Shown piece after piece: positions 1 to 7,249 of a stretch of DNA of 24,291 nt (position 1 is its first letter; every line of letters begins with the position of its first letter). Under the pieces are notes generated by a model, which saw only the letters and a list, made by a program, of their open reading frames with translations, searched no databases and was not told the DNA's origin. A program made the translations under genes and the position numbers. This DNA comes from a virus: IMG/VR virus record IMGVR_UViG_3300033155_000018, positions 1 through 24,291 of that record, one strand, 5' to 3'.

Positions 1-500
1 CTGACATTAGATGCCGCTAAAGCACCTGTTAGGGTTATGTTGTTTGCATCTATGTTACCGTTTCCAGATGATGTATTTGCTAATACATATCCAAAATCAC
101 CTGACAAATTACCTATGACTGTATTACCTTGAACATTACCTGACACTACTACATCAGTAATATTTGCTATCGAATTAGGTAAATCAATGTATAATGTTTG
201 AGTAGAATCTGTGATAGTCGCAGTACCTGGGCCTGTACCCGGTGAACGACCTACTGATAAAGTTGTTGAAGAAAACTGAACACATGCAATGTTTGCACCT
301 AATACAACGTTACCTACTGGGGAACCATTAACTAAATATACTCCGGGTCCTGCAGTTTTGTTGACTGATACTACTGCTTGGTCACCTAACCCCGCAAATA
401 CTTCTGTAAAATTTAACTGAACTTTTTCAAACGCCGATCGTATTGCATCTGCATCTGGATCGTCAGGGAATGCTCCGAAGTCAATATTTCTTTGTGCCAT
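1..500 (-). CDS. Fibre-like virion structural protein, N-terminal part (runs off left edge)
   Basis: The first 166 codons are present; the stop lies left of base 1. The N-terminus contains NIDFGAFPDDPDADAIR followed by an aromatic-rich helix (FEKVQLNFTEVF). I recognise this as the usual start of long structural or tail-fibre-type proteins of marine T4-like phages. Beyond about residue 45 the sequence becomes rich in Gly, Asn, Val, Thr and Ser (VVLGANIACVQFSS, NVQGNTVIGNLSG), which fits beta-rich shaft repeats. The ATG at 498-500 is the only sensible start, and a late promoter element lies 21 bases upstream. The same Asn/Gly/Val repeat style appears in the partial gene at the right edge, so both probably belong to the fibre set. 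The exact role (fibre, baseplate decoration) cannot be told from this fragment. Confidence 0.75.
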   Translation of the reverse strand, partial: MAQRNIDFGAFPDDPDADAIRSAFEKVQLNFTEVFAGLGDQAVVSVNKTAGPGVYLVNGSPVGNVVLGANIACVQFSSTTLSVGRSPGTGPGTATITDSTQTLYIDLPNSIANITDVVVSGNVQGNTVIGNLSGDFGYVLANTSSGNGNIDANNITLTGALAASNV

Positions 501-521
501 AGTAATTCTATCCTAATATTA

Positions 522-530
522 GTATTTATC
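522..530 (-). promoter_or_regulatory. T4-type late promoter element GATAAATAC
   Basis: On the minus strand GATAAATAC lies 21 bases upstream of the ATG of the fibre-like gene. It sits downstream of the terminator that ends the preceding gene. It matches the T4 late consensus TATAAATA at seven of eight positions. The same element recurs before five other virion genes here. Confidence 0.65.
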
Positions 531-553
531 AATCTTAGTTCTTATTACCTAGA

Positions 554-583
554 TAAAAAAATACCCGACTAAGCCGGGTATTT
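554..583 (-). terminator. Intrinsic terminator after the 544-aa repeat protein
   Basis: A nine-base-pair stem (AAATACCCG paired with CGGGTATTT) has a seven-base loop and, read on the minus strand, is followed by a run of seven T. It lies about 25 bases past the TAA of the upstream gene and before the late promoter of the next one. It therefore separates two transcription units. Confidence 0.8.
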
Positions 584-607
584 AAGTGGGTACAACGAGT
601 TTTCTTA

Positions 608-2242
608 TTATTTTAGACTATCTAATTTGTTTAAAATAGTTGCAAATCCGCTTGATGAAAGTACAGAACCTTCTTTAACAACGTCAGCACCATTGTAGCC
701 CATTCTGTCTTCTTGACCAGCAATGACTGGGATAGTTGTTTGTCCTGTTGACTTCTGTTTGTTAATTCCACCTGAGATAACTTTAGTCATAAAGTCAATG
801 TCTTGTTCAAATGATGTTTCAGTACCGTTCTTGCCTGCATCATTAGCCCATTCGTCAACTTTTTCTTTTTCATCTTTAGAATCATCTTTATCTTTAGAAT
901 CATCTTTTTTATCAGGATAGATATCCTTGAGATTTTTAGCAGTAATTTTTTTGCCTGAATCATCTTTTAGTTTATTAAACCATTTTTCTTCATCTTCTGC
1001 TACTTTGAATTCTCTTTGATCATCAGTTTGCATTTCAGTGATTTCTTCGTTCTCACCATCGTTTATAGAGTCCTTAGGGGCATCCTCTGCGCCTTCTTTA
1101 GTTAAAAGTCTCTCATCATCATGTTGTGATAATGGCTGAGTAGGTTCTTCTGAAGTTTCTGCACCTACTTCTGCTAATAAGTCTAAAGTTCTAAGATTTT
1201 CTTCTAAAGAAACGTGTCTGTCTTCTTTATCTCTCTTACCGAACTTACCATATGAATCATCTCTGCGATCTTTCATACTTTGTTTCTTATCAGATTCTTT
1301 ACCTTTACGCATACCTAATGACTCATCTTCTTCGTCATCATAGCCTTGCTTTTCGTCTAACTGAGCAAGTTCGTCTAACTGAGATAAAGTTTCTTCTAAA
1401 GATTTTTCTCTATGTTCTTCATCTCTCTTACCGAACTTACCATATCTTTCATCTCTACGGTCTTTCATTGACTGCTTCTTGTCAGACTCTTTACCGTCTT
1501 TCATGCCTAATGACTCATCTTCTTTGTCATCATAGCCTTGACCTTCTTCCATATGGTGCTCATCTTTCCAGTCATCGTATTCTAAATCTTTAACGATGTC
1601 TTCACCATCTCTTCCTGGGTGCTTACGACCGTCGTACTTTGCGTGTCGTGCAACTTCTTTACCTGCACGTTCTGCATGATCGTCTCTTTCAGCATCAGAT
1701 TCTTCGTCAATGCCTTTTTTAGCAACTGTAGATGCGTCCCAATCATACTTGTCGTATATTCCTGCATCTTTTTCTTGTTCTTCTAATGAAACATCTCTGT
1801 GTTCTTCGTCACGTTTACCGAACTTACCGTAAGAGTCGTCTCTACGATCTTTCATTGATTGTTTTTTGTCAGACTCTTTGCCTGTACGCATGCCTAATGA
1901 CTCGTCTTCTTCGTCATCGTAGCCTTGCTTTTCTTCTAAATGTCCACCGTGTCTATGACCGAAGTCTCCACGTGAATCATCTCTGCGATCAGCATAAGAT
2001 TGTTTCTTGCTAGATTCTTTGCCGTCTTTCATGCCGAGTTGTTCGTCTTCTCTATCGTTATAGCCTTGATCTTCGTATGCTTTGTCTCCACAGCCTTCTT
2101 CCATGCTATGTCCGCCACCGCATTCGTCACATGATTCTTCGTCTACATCGACTACAACACCTGGTGCTTCTACTTCGTCTTCGTAATCACCGTCTACGTC
2201 TACAATACCCATTAACTTGAGCATGTCATCGTGTGAACTCAT
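608..2242 (-). CDS. Acidic repeat-rich conserved phage protein, C-terminal half of a probably split gene
   Basis: This 544-residue, highly charged, presumably largely disordered protein has no assigned function. Four copies of a ~40-44-residue repeat lie at about residues 59-97, 106-149, 235-278 and 299-342, with cores such as ESLGMRTGKES, KKQSMKDRRD and YGKFGKR. The motif YDKYDWDASTVAKKGIDE (about 163-180) recurs in the preceding ORF. C38, C41 and C51 form a possible CxxC metal site. A Lys/Asp-rich run is followed by a more ordered C-terminus (DIDFMTKVISGGINKQK). I recognise the family from marine T4-like phages. The ATG at 2242 has no good ribosome binding site. The frame stays open for 36 coding-looking codons upstream, back to 2350, where it meets the end of the preceding ORF. 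The likely reading is one gene of about 1115 codons broken by a one-base deletion. The product may be a virion component. Confidence 0.7.
   Translation of the reverse strand: MSSHDDMLKLMGIVDVDGDYEDEVEAPGVVVDVDEESCDECGGGHSMEEGCGDKAYEDQGYNDREDEQLGMKDGKESSKKQSYADRRDDSRGDFGHRHGGHLEEKQGYDDEEDESLGMRTGKESDKKQSMKDRRDDSYGKFGKRDEEHRDVSLEEQEKDAGIYDKYDWDASTVAKKGIDEESDAERDDHAERAGKEVARHAKYDGRKHPGRDGEDIVKDLEYDDWKDEHHMEEGQGYDDKEDESLGMKDGKESDKKQSMKDRRDERYGKFGKRDEEHREKSLEETLSQLDELAQLDEKQGYDDEEDESLGMRKGKESDKKQSMKDRRDDSYGKFGKRDKEDRHVSLEENLRTLDLLAEVGAETSEEPTQPLSQHDDERLLTKEGAEDAPKDSINDGENEEITEMQTDDQREFKVAEDEEKWFNKLKDDSGKKITAKNLKDIYPDKKDDSKDKDDSKDEKEKVDEWANDAGKNGTETSFEQDIDFMTKVISGGINKQKSTGQTTIPVIAGQEDRMGYNGADVVKEGSVLSSSGFATILNKLDSLK
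1217..2068 (-). repeat. Four in-protein repeats of about 120-130 bases
   Basis: The repeats encode a charged unit that begins QGYDD..DESLGM and ends YGKFGKRD..HR. Copies lie at 1952-2068, 1796-1927, 1409-1540 and 1217-1348. Copies 2 to 4 are nearly identical in protein; copy 1 has diverged (QSYADRRDDSRGDFGHR). Copies 1 and 2 are almost adjacent. Copies 2 and 3 are separated by a spacer holding the YDKYDWDA motif. DNA-level identity is lower than protein identity, which points to selection on the protein rather than recent duplication. Confidence 0.85.
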
Positions 2243-2337
2243 TGGTTGCTCACTTTGATCTGGGCTACCATAGAATGATACGTCTGCAACTTCACCGGGT
2301 GCATCTAAAACTTCTGCATCACCGTAGTTACCTAAGC

Positions 2338-2353
2338 CTACGTCTCGTCTTTA
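2338..2353 (-). other. Frame junction: apparent one-base deletion joining the 538-aa and 544-aa ORFs
   Basis: The 538-aa frame ends with TAG at 2338-2340. The next frame opens right after a TAA at 2351-2353 and continues without interruption into the 544-aa ORF. The total span 608-3954 is 3347 bases, one short of a multiple of three. No XXXYYYZ-type slippery heptamer lies in the overlap, so programmed -1 shifting is not supported. Confidence 0.6.
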
Positions 2354-3954
2354 ACAAACTTGATTAACTTGTCTGCTTCTGCATCTGTTGCATTAACACT
2401 TACTCTATCAGGCTGATTCATTTCGCCTTGAGTAATAGACATTGTATAGCCTTCATCAAGTTTTTCTTTTGTTGTTTCTACACTTTCATTTAAGTGTGTG
2501 TTTAATTCTTTATCTAAAGACTCAAAAGTCCACTCATCTTCTTCTAATGTAGCGGCTTCTGATGTTTTTGTAAATGTTTTGTCACCTACTGCAAATTTTT
2601 CGCCTTTATCTGCTTTTGCTAGGGCGCCTGTGAATGCATTACCTTCGTCCATATCATCTTCATCAATGCCTTTACGTGCTACAGTTTGTGCGTCCCAGTC
2701 ATATTTGTCATAAGCACCGTCATCATCTGCGCCAACGTTTCCGTCTGGTGAAGATTCTGCTTCGCCCATTGCACCGTAAGATGCCATAGTATCTACGACT
2801 TCGCCTTCGCCTTCGTTAGCATGATCTTTAGTTGCTAAATGTCCTAATGCACCGCCTGCTACTGCTCCAGGAATACCTGCTGTTTTACCACCTAAGTATG
2901 CTCCTGCTACTGCTCCCGGCAATCCTTCTTCCATACCTACGATAGGATCATTTTTGATTCCCATGCCACATGCTTCATCTAGGCCTCTTTTATAACCTTC
3001 GTGGTATGCTTTTGCACCTTCAGAACCTTCATCATGCGGACATGCATACGATCCTTTACATAAACCATGAGCATGACCCATGTGTTTCGCGGCTTTCAGA
3101 ATGTGGTCTGCGCCTTCTTTTAAGTTTGTTTTAGTATTTTTAATCATAATATTAAGTTCTTGTTGGTTGCACTTAGGGTGCAGTTGTTTTATATCTTTTG
3201 CTGACAAACCTTCATTACACATCTCTTTAACACGTGAAATGCTAGGTAAAGTACTCTCTGTACTTTCTGCAAAAGTCTTCTCTTTAACAAGTTGAGGAGT
3301 GTCGGCATCATTAGCGGCTAGTGCCGCATTAGCGGCCGCATTCCCTTTCTCATCATTAGTTGAATTAGGTGATCCATCGTCTGCTGGATATTGAGCACCT
3401 TCTTCAAATGTTAAGGGAGATGCTTGACCTGGACCTTGTGGGGGCATTTCACCCTCTTTCATCTTGCCTAATGTTTTAGCAAGATTTGCTTGTTTTTCTG
3501 TTTTTGCTGGGAAATCATCTTTATGTGATAAAACATGATTTGCAAATTCTTTAGTAGACATACCATGTCTTTTTGCTTTTGCTGAAAAAGCACCTGGATT
3601 TTTAATTGCGCCTGAGATCCAATCTTTTGCTTCTTGGATTTCTTCTTCACCAATTGTGAGTTCGCCCTTGTCCATTGCTTGTTTCATTTGAGATGCAACT
3701 GTTGGGTTTGAAACTGATCCAATTGCTTGACCGTCTTTTTGAATGACTTGAGCACCAGGCTGTGCTGGCTCTAGTGAAAGTTCTTCAAAGACATTCTTAA
3801 GAGATGGTACTTTAACGCCTTCGACAACTTCAACAGTCTCTGCTGATTCAGTCAACATATTACTAGGTCGAGTTGTTTGTTTTTCACCTAATAACTTGTT
3901 ATCTTCGTCTTTAGTTACTTCTTCAAACTTGTTTAAGATGTCTTTAAAATCCAT
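2338..3954 (-). CDS. Conserved marine T4-like phage protein, N-terminal part of a probably split gene
   Basis: This 538-residue protein has unknown function. The start at 3954 is supported by an AAAGGA ribosome binding site. In order, it has an acidic N-terminus, then a helical segment (about 110-165) containing IKNPGAFSAKAKRHG and QANLAKTLGKM, a module I recognise from cyanophage structural-region proteins. A second helical module follows (ISRVKEMCNEGLSAKDIKQL), then a Cys/His patch (GHAHGLCKGSYACPHDE). A glycine-rich hydrophobic stretch (PGAVAGAYLGGKTAG, PGAVAGGALG) could pack as a glycine zipper. It also carries YDKYDWDAQTVARKGIDE, which recurs in the next ORF. The C-terminal DAEADKLIKFVKDE reads like the middle of a longer family member. 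It lies in the virion gene block after the 208-aa gene, with a gap of 11 bases. Late virion or head-core functions are possible but unproven. Confidence 0.75.
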   Translation of the reverse strand: MDFKDILNKFEEVTKDEDNKLLGEKQTTRPSNMLTESAETVEVVEGVKVPSLKNVFEELSLEPAQPGAQVIQKDGQAIGSVSNPTVASQMKQAMDKGELTIGEEEIQEAKDWISGAIKNPGAFSAKAKRHGMSTKEFANHVLSHKDDFPAKTEKQANLAKTLGKMKEGEMPPQGPGQASPLTFEEGAQYPADDGSPNSTNDEKGNAAANAALAANDADTPQLVKEKTFAESTESTLPSISRVKEMCNEGLSAKDIKQLHPKCNQQELNIMIKNTKTNLKEGADHILKAAKHMGHAHGLCKGSYACPHDEGSEGAKAYHEGYKRGLDEACGMGIKNDPIVGMEEGLPGAVAGAYLGGKTAGIPGAVAGGALGHLATKDHANEGEGEVVDTMASYGAMGEAESSPDGNVGADDDGAYDKYDWDAQTVARKGIDEDDMDEGNAFTGALAKADKGEKFAVGDKTFTKTSEAATLEEDEWTFESLDKELNTHLNESVETTKEKLDEGYTMSITQGEMNQPDRVSVNATDAEADKLIKFVKDET

Positions 3955-3965
3955 AATATTATCCT

Positions 3966-4592
3966 TTAGTACCCTGCTGATGTTTCAGGCTTGGGTCCTC
4001 TTTTAACGTCAGTCATTGGACTCTTTTGACCTTTAATTGAATCATCAGTCCAAGGCTTCCAAGGATCAAAAGAATCTTTAGTGTTCTTCTGATCAGGAGG
4101 TAAACCTACTTTACCAACGTTCTTGTATTCTGCATGTTTATGTATACTGTCTAAGTACTTATCACCGTATTCTTCTGATGCTTCTTTTCCATTGTCATTC
4201 ATTTCTTCGTGTTGCAGAATAGGTGAATCTTTCATTTCGTTTTCATAACCAACCATTTCTTCGTCAATACCTTCATCAAATGCAGTATTAACCATTCTTA
4301 CGTAATTAACGTTATGACCTAGCAGTTGTGCTAGTTGCTGAACCATGGGCTCAGTTACTGGATATGCAAATTCACATTTAAATATGTGTACTTGCTCATT
4401 TGAAAGATTGGGGAAACCATATGGTGATTTCATAATCGGTGTTGATGTTGGGCCTTTAATTGACTTAGGCTCAAACTTGTTTAAGTTATGCTTAAATAAC
4501 TCTAAGAAATTTTTGCTACAGTCACCGGCAATTTTGATTGTACAATCATAAGTGTGGACTGACTCTGCAATGTAATGTTTTAAACTTTTCAT
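3966..4592 (-). CDS. Conserved T4-like marine phage protein of unknown function (208 aa)
   Basis: The N-terminus MKSLKHYIAESVHTYDCTI begins a compact alpha/beta domain (about 1-105) that includes YGFPNLSNEQVHIF and YPVTEPMVQQLAQLLG. A loop-rich tail follows, with DSPILQHEEM, a lysine-rich stretch and a closing SPMTDVKRGPKPETSAGY. I recognise the whole arrangement, including the K-S-P-M-T..KR.P.PE ending, as a family conserved in marine T4-like phages and always without an assigned role. The gene starts 28 bases after the gp16-like stop and has its own late promoter element at that stop. A GGGAA sequence 13 bases upstream may act as a weak ribosome binding site. The position among head-packaging and structural genes suggests a late protein. 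No enzyme motif is visible. Confidence 0.75.
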   Translation of the reverse strand: MKSLKHYIAESVHTYDCTIKIAGDCSKNFLELFKHNLNKFEPKSIKGPTSTPIMKSPYGFPNLSNEQVHIFKCEFAYPVTEPMVQQLAQLLGHNVNYVRMVNTAFDEGIDEEMVGYENEMKDSPILQHEEMNDNGKEASEEYGDKYLDSIHKHAEYKNVGKVGLPPDQKNTKDSFDPWKPWTDDSIKGQKSPMTDVKRGPKPETSAGY

Positions 4593-4614
4593 ATTGTATA
4601 GTTCCCGTATAATA

Positions 4615-4622
4615 TATTTATC
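4615..4622 (-). promoter_or_regulatory. T4-type late promoter element GATAAATA
   Basis: On the minus strand GATAAATA lies 23-30 bases before the ATG of the 208-aa gene. Its first two bases are the last two of the TGA stop of the gp16-like gene, giving TGATAAATA. The promoter and an in-frame tandem stop (TGA TAA) are thus packed into the same bases. Confidence 0.6.
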
Positions 4623-5106
4623 ATTCCTCTGTGTTTTTTGACGTTAATACTCGTAGTAATTCATTACGATCTAAATTCTGAGCACCGTCCCCTAAAGGTA
4701 TATTGTCTATTTTTTCTTCCATTTTTGCTTGACGTTGATCTAGTGTTGCTTTCTTTAATTGTAAATCAATCATCTTTAATTTCTTGTTTAACTTAGCAGT
4801 CTTAGCGGTTATAGCACGATTGAGCATGTTACTAGCAACACTTAAAATGTCACCACTGAAACGTGAATCTACTTGCATTCCTAAGTCCATTAAATCTTGG
4901 AAACTAGTTTCTGCTTTCTTACTTAGTTCATCCATTTCTCTGTCTGATGCTTCTAGTCCTCTAACTGTAGGCAAAGCAGTTTCAATCTTTTCTAAGTTAC
5001 TCAATGCTTCTTTAGTAACTTCTTCTGCTACGCCAGGAATAGGTTCATTCAGTTCATTTTCATCACTGGATGCTAAGTCAAATAATTCTTCAAGTTTCTT
5101 TGTCAT
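4621..5106 (-). CDS. gp16: gp16-like small terminase subunit
   Basis: At 161 residues this is close to T4 gp16 (164). Small terminase recognises phage DNA and stimulates the large subunit (gp17) during headful packaging. The protein starts with a short acidic motif (KKLEELFDLASSDENE). A central helical region follows (about 60-135: RGLEASDREMDEL, SFQDLMDLGMQVDSRFSGD, ITAKTAKLNKKLKMIDLQLKK) that should form the coiled-coil oligomerisation core typical of the family. The tail is polar. The assignment rests on length, helical layout and resemblance to marine T4-like versions; similarity to T4 gp16 itself is faint. It follows gp4 with a 12-base gap. The stop is TGA with an in-frame TAA directly after it. 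The large terminase is not in the window. Confidence 0.7.
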   Translation of the reverse strand: MTKKLEELFDLASSDENELNEPIPGVAEEVTKEALSNLEKIETALPTVRGLEASDREMDELSKKAETSFQDLMDLGMQVDSRFSGDILSVASNMLNRAITAKTAKLNKKLKMIDLQLKKATLDQRQAKMEEKIDNIPLGDGAQNLDRNELLRVLTSKNTEE

Positions 5107-5118
5107 ATATCTATTTAG

Positions 5119-5565
5119 TTACTTTCCTCGTCCATTATAGAAAAGGTCATCTTCTGTAACTACTCTAAATTTAATACCCTGTGATTTACAGAATGCTTGT
5201 GCTGATTTCCATTTAGCATGATTGATTGCAATGACTGCTTGTTGTCTTGCATTTTTAACTTTTTCTGTTATAATGCTTTCTGCTTTAGGTTTGATTTCTA
5301 TCAATTCGGCATTTGTTCTTCCGTATTTGTCTTGGTAAACAATAAAAAAGTCTGGTATATAATTAGTTCTTCTACCTTTAAAAGGATGTAAGTAAGGAAT
5401 AACAATAGATTCACTGGCCCATTTAATTATTTTGTCATTAGTATCACAGAAAATCATAAATGTAAGTTCCCAGCCTGATCGATACTTAGGCTTACCTTTG
5501 CCTACATATTTTTCTGGATTTTTTACAGTATAGATACCCTGTGCGTATTTTTTTCTACGAGGCAT
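5119..5565 (-). CDS. gp4: gp4-like head completion nuclease
   Basis: At 148 residues this matches the T4 gp4/50 head-completion protein (about 150). That protein acts on filled heads before tail joining and carries a PD-(D/E)XK nuclease-type fold. The motif residues are visible: E33 in SGWELTF, D72 in YIPDFFIVY, and E90 with K92 in LIEIKPKAE. A helix with NHAKWKSAQAFCKSQGIKF follows, then VVTEDDLF. The layout resembles TnsA-like nucleases. A TAAGG ribosome binding site overlaps the TAA stop of the upstream gene. It sits next to the small terminase, so two head-maturation genes are neighbours, which is not the T4 arrangement. Nuclease activity is inferred from motifs. Confidence 0.8.
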   Translation of the reverse strand: MPRRKKYAQGIYTVKNPEKYVGKGKPKYRSGWELTFMIFCDTNDKIIKWASESIVIPYLHPFKGRRTNYIPDFFIVYQDKYGRTNAELIEIKPKAESIITEKVKNARQQAVIAINHAKWKSAQAFCKSQGIKFRVVTEDDLFYNGRGK

Positions 5566-5574
5566 TGATTGACC

Positions 5575-5952
5575 TTAAGGTACTACGTTACGTTGTACTG
5601 CTTGATTAGGAATAGGAACGTTGGATACACCATACAATGCTGTTTTTGACTTTAATAAATTAAGATAAAAAGCCATTTCTGTGTTTACTTGTAATGTAGT
5701 TTCTACATTAGTTCTAAAGTAATCCATAAAGATATTGATATTTGTTCCTGTTTCTTGTGCAATTCTAAACAATACAGTTGCAAATTGACTAGCAGTTTGT
5801 TGTGTTCTTTCTGATTCAGGATTTCCTTTTATTACTCCTAAAAAATAAGAATAAACTGCGTCCCATTCTGCCGCATTTACTTTTAAATCTTGTGCATAAA
5901 AACTATCAAAGATTCTTATTGTGTTTTCTTGTTTTGTTACTTGTATAGTCAT
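5575..5952 (-). CDS. Conserved small marine T4-like phage protein (125 aa)
   Basis: I recognise this as a conserved family of marine T4-like phages with no assigned function. Its N-terminal beta-rich segment (TIRIFDSFYAQDLKVNAAEWDAV) is followed by helices (QFATVLFRIAQETGTNINIF, MAFYLNLLKSKTALYG). The ending VPIPNQAVQRNVVP is typical of the family. Its start overlaps the stop of the 401-aa tube-fold gene by one base (TAATG), which implies translational coupling. It precedes gp4 with a nine-base gap. Co-occurrence with tube genes suggests a tail-assembly or tube-accessory role. This is inference, and no catalytic motif is visible. Confidence 0.75.
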   Translation of the reverse strand: MTIQVTKQENTIRIFDSFYAQDLKVNAAEWDAVYSYFLGVIKGNPESERTQQTASQFATVLFRIAQETGTNINIFMDYFRTNVETTLQVNTEMAFYLNLLKSKTALYGVSNVPIPNQAVQRNVVP

Positions 5953-7157
5953 TACATTCCACTAGTTTGCATGCCAGCAGGTGATGGGTCTGCTGGGTCG
6001 GGTGCTACAGGTTGTCCATTAGATGAGAATGAACTTTGATTATTAAATTGAGTCATCTCAGGAGATGCCGCATTTGTCGGGAAAAAGGCACTTGTATCTG
6101 CTTCAGGTCCTAATCCTAATTTGTTAAGAACTGTTTCAGTTAATCCTTCAGTTACTGCTTTTTTCGCACTATCAACAACAGTATCTAAACCACCGTCATA
6201 TAGTTGTCCTAGAGTTCTTGCTTTTTCTAGTAGACTCTCATCCTCTCCTGCAAGAGATTTCATATTTTTAAAAATATCACCTATATTACTACCACCTTGT
6301 TCTAAAGGACTTTCTCTGTTATCATAATTTGCATCTGCTCCGAAACCTTCAACTAGATCACCAGTTAACTCACGTGTACCGTCTTCTCTTTTTTCTCCAA
6401 TTTCACCTGTGTTATAAAGAACAGTTTCATAATCTATAGTCATTCTATTTTGCATCGTGCCAGCACCGTCTGCATAATCATATGTATCATGGTCAAATGA
6501 TGTGAGAACTGGATTAATTAATGTGTAAGCAATAAAGTTTCCTGCCCACATACCATATATAGTAATGTTATTAAAGAACGGAACTTTTTCTCCTGATGTT
6601 TCTTGTGGTGATCCAGGCGCCCCTCTAACATCTCCTCTATAACCATATTCAGTATCACCTGATATTGATGGATCATAAATGTTACGTCTGTTGTAATTCT
6701 TAGTTGAGCCACTAGATGATCCTTCTGTAAATCTACTAATTGTAGGGTTCCAGGAATCTGCATAATTGTATCTATAGTATGCGTCCCACATTGCAGTGAC
6801 TTGTGACATGTTATCATCATGGAATGTAATATCAATTGGTTGATATTTAATTTTTGATTGAATCAAACGTTTTCTATTATATTGATTCATTTCTTGTACT
6901 TCCATATTAAATGTAGGTAACTTAACTTGTTTGACTAATAAACCGTAGTTTTGTCCTGTTGGTGGGGCATAAGCGGCTTCGTTAATAGAAAAATAAGTAT
7001 GAAACTCAAATTTAACTTTGCCTGCGTTACCATATCCACCAGGTAAAAATGTTTTAGCCGCATGTTGCCAATCACGTAAGTATACTCGACCAGTTAACTG
7101 ATCTAGTATTCCAGTCTTTACTGAATCTACAATTCTGTCGACGGCACCTGAAGCCAT
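5952..7157 (-). CDS. Second tail-tube-fold virion protein (gp19/gp54-like)
   Basis: Residues about 45-275 read like the tube-protein fold shared by T4 gp19, gp48 and gp54. Visible segments are FEFHTYFSINEAAY, LVKQVKLPTFNMEVQEMNQY, YQPIDITFHDDN, a Trp/Tyr-rich helix (MWDAYYRYNYAD), and later NPVLTSFDHDTYDYADG followed by MTIDYETVLYNTGE. Between them lies a Tyr/Gly/Ser-rich loop (NYNRRNIYDPSISG). The C-terminal 125 residues are helical then low-complexity, rich in Pro, Asn and Ser. At 401 residues it is longer than T4 gp54 (320) or gp19 (163). A baseplate tube initiator or a tube-associated capping protein would fit. I cannot decide between gp48, gp54 and a marine-specific paralogue. It has an AGGAG ribosome binding site and its own late promoter after the gp19 terminator. 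Confidence 0.65.
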   Translation of the reverse strand: MASGAVDRIVDSVKTGILDQLTGRVYLRDWQHAAKTFLPGGYGNAGKVKFEFHTYFSINEAAYAPPTGQNYGLLVKQVKLPTFNMEVQEMNQYNRKRLIQSKIKYQPIDITFHDDNMSQVTAMWDAYYRYNYADSWNPTISRFTEGSSSGSTKNYNRRNIYDPSISGDTEYGYRGDVRGAPGSPQETSGEKVPFFNNITIYGMWAGNFIAYTLINPVLTSFDHDTYDYADGAGTMQNRMTIDYETVLYNTGEIGEKREDGTRELTGDLVEGFGADANYDNRESPLEQGGSNIGDIFKNMKSLAGEDESLLEKARTLGQLYDGGLDTVVDSAKKAVTEGLTETVLNKLGLGPEADTSAFFPTNAASPEMTQFNNQSSFSSNGQPVAPDPADPSPAGMQTSGM

Positions 7158-7177
7158 ATTAATTTTCTCCTATAAGA

Positions 7178-7186
7178 GTATTTATC
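7178..7186 (-). promoter_or_regulatory. T4-type late promoter element GATAAATAC
   Basis: On the minus strand GATAAATAC lies 20-29 bases upstream of the ATG of the 401-aa tube-fold gene, just after the gp19 terminator. The AGGAG ribosome binding site lies between the element and the ATG. Confidence 0.65.
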
Positions 7187-7202
7187 TAAACAATAAACCC
7201 AT

Positions 7203-7227
7203 AAAAAAACCGGTCGAAACCGGCTTT
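7203..7227 (-). terminator. Intrinsic terminator after gp19
   Basis: On the minus strand a GCCGGT/ACCGGT stem with a TTCG loop is followed by seven T. It lies about 25 bases beyond the TAA of gp19. It separates gp19 from the late promoter of the next gene. Confidence 0.85.
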
Positions 7228-7249
7228 CTTATTTAATCTAAGTCTGTAC

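Noticed and set aside
1217-2068. CRISPR-like or mobile repeat array
   Set aside because: The repeats are in frame within one protein, about 130 bases long and irregularly spaced, with no spacers or cas genes.
2338-2353. Programmed -1 ribosomal frameshift
   Set aside because: The overlap of the two frames contains no X-XXY-YYZ heptamer and tRNA re-pairing in the -1 frame would be poor; the same holds for the junction near 16018.
6518-6835. Minus-strand ORF of 105 aa inside the 401-aa tube-fold gene
   Set aside because: An out-of-frame shadow of a gene with clear tube-fold sequence; no start signal.
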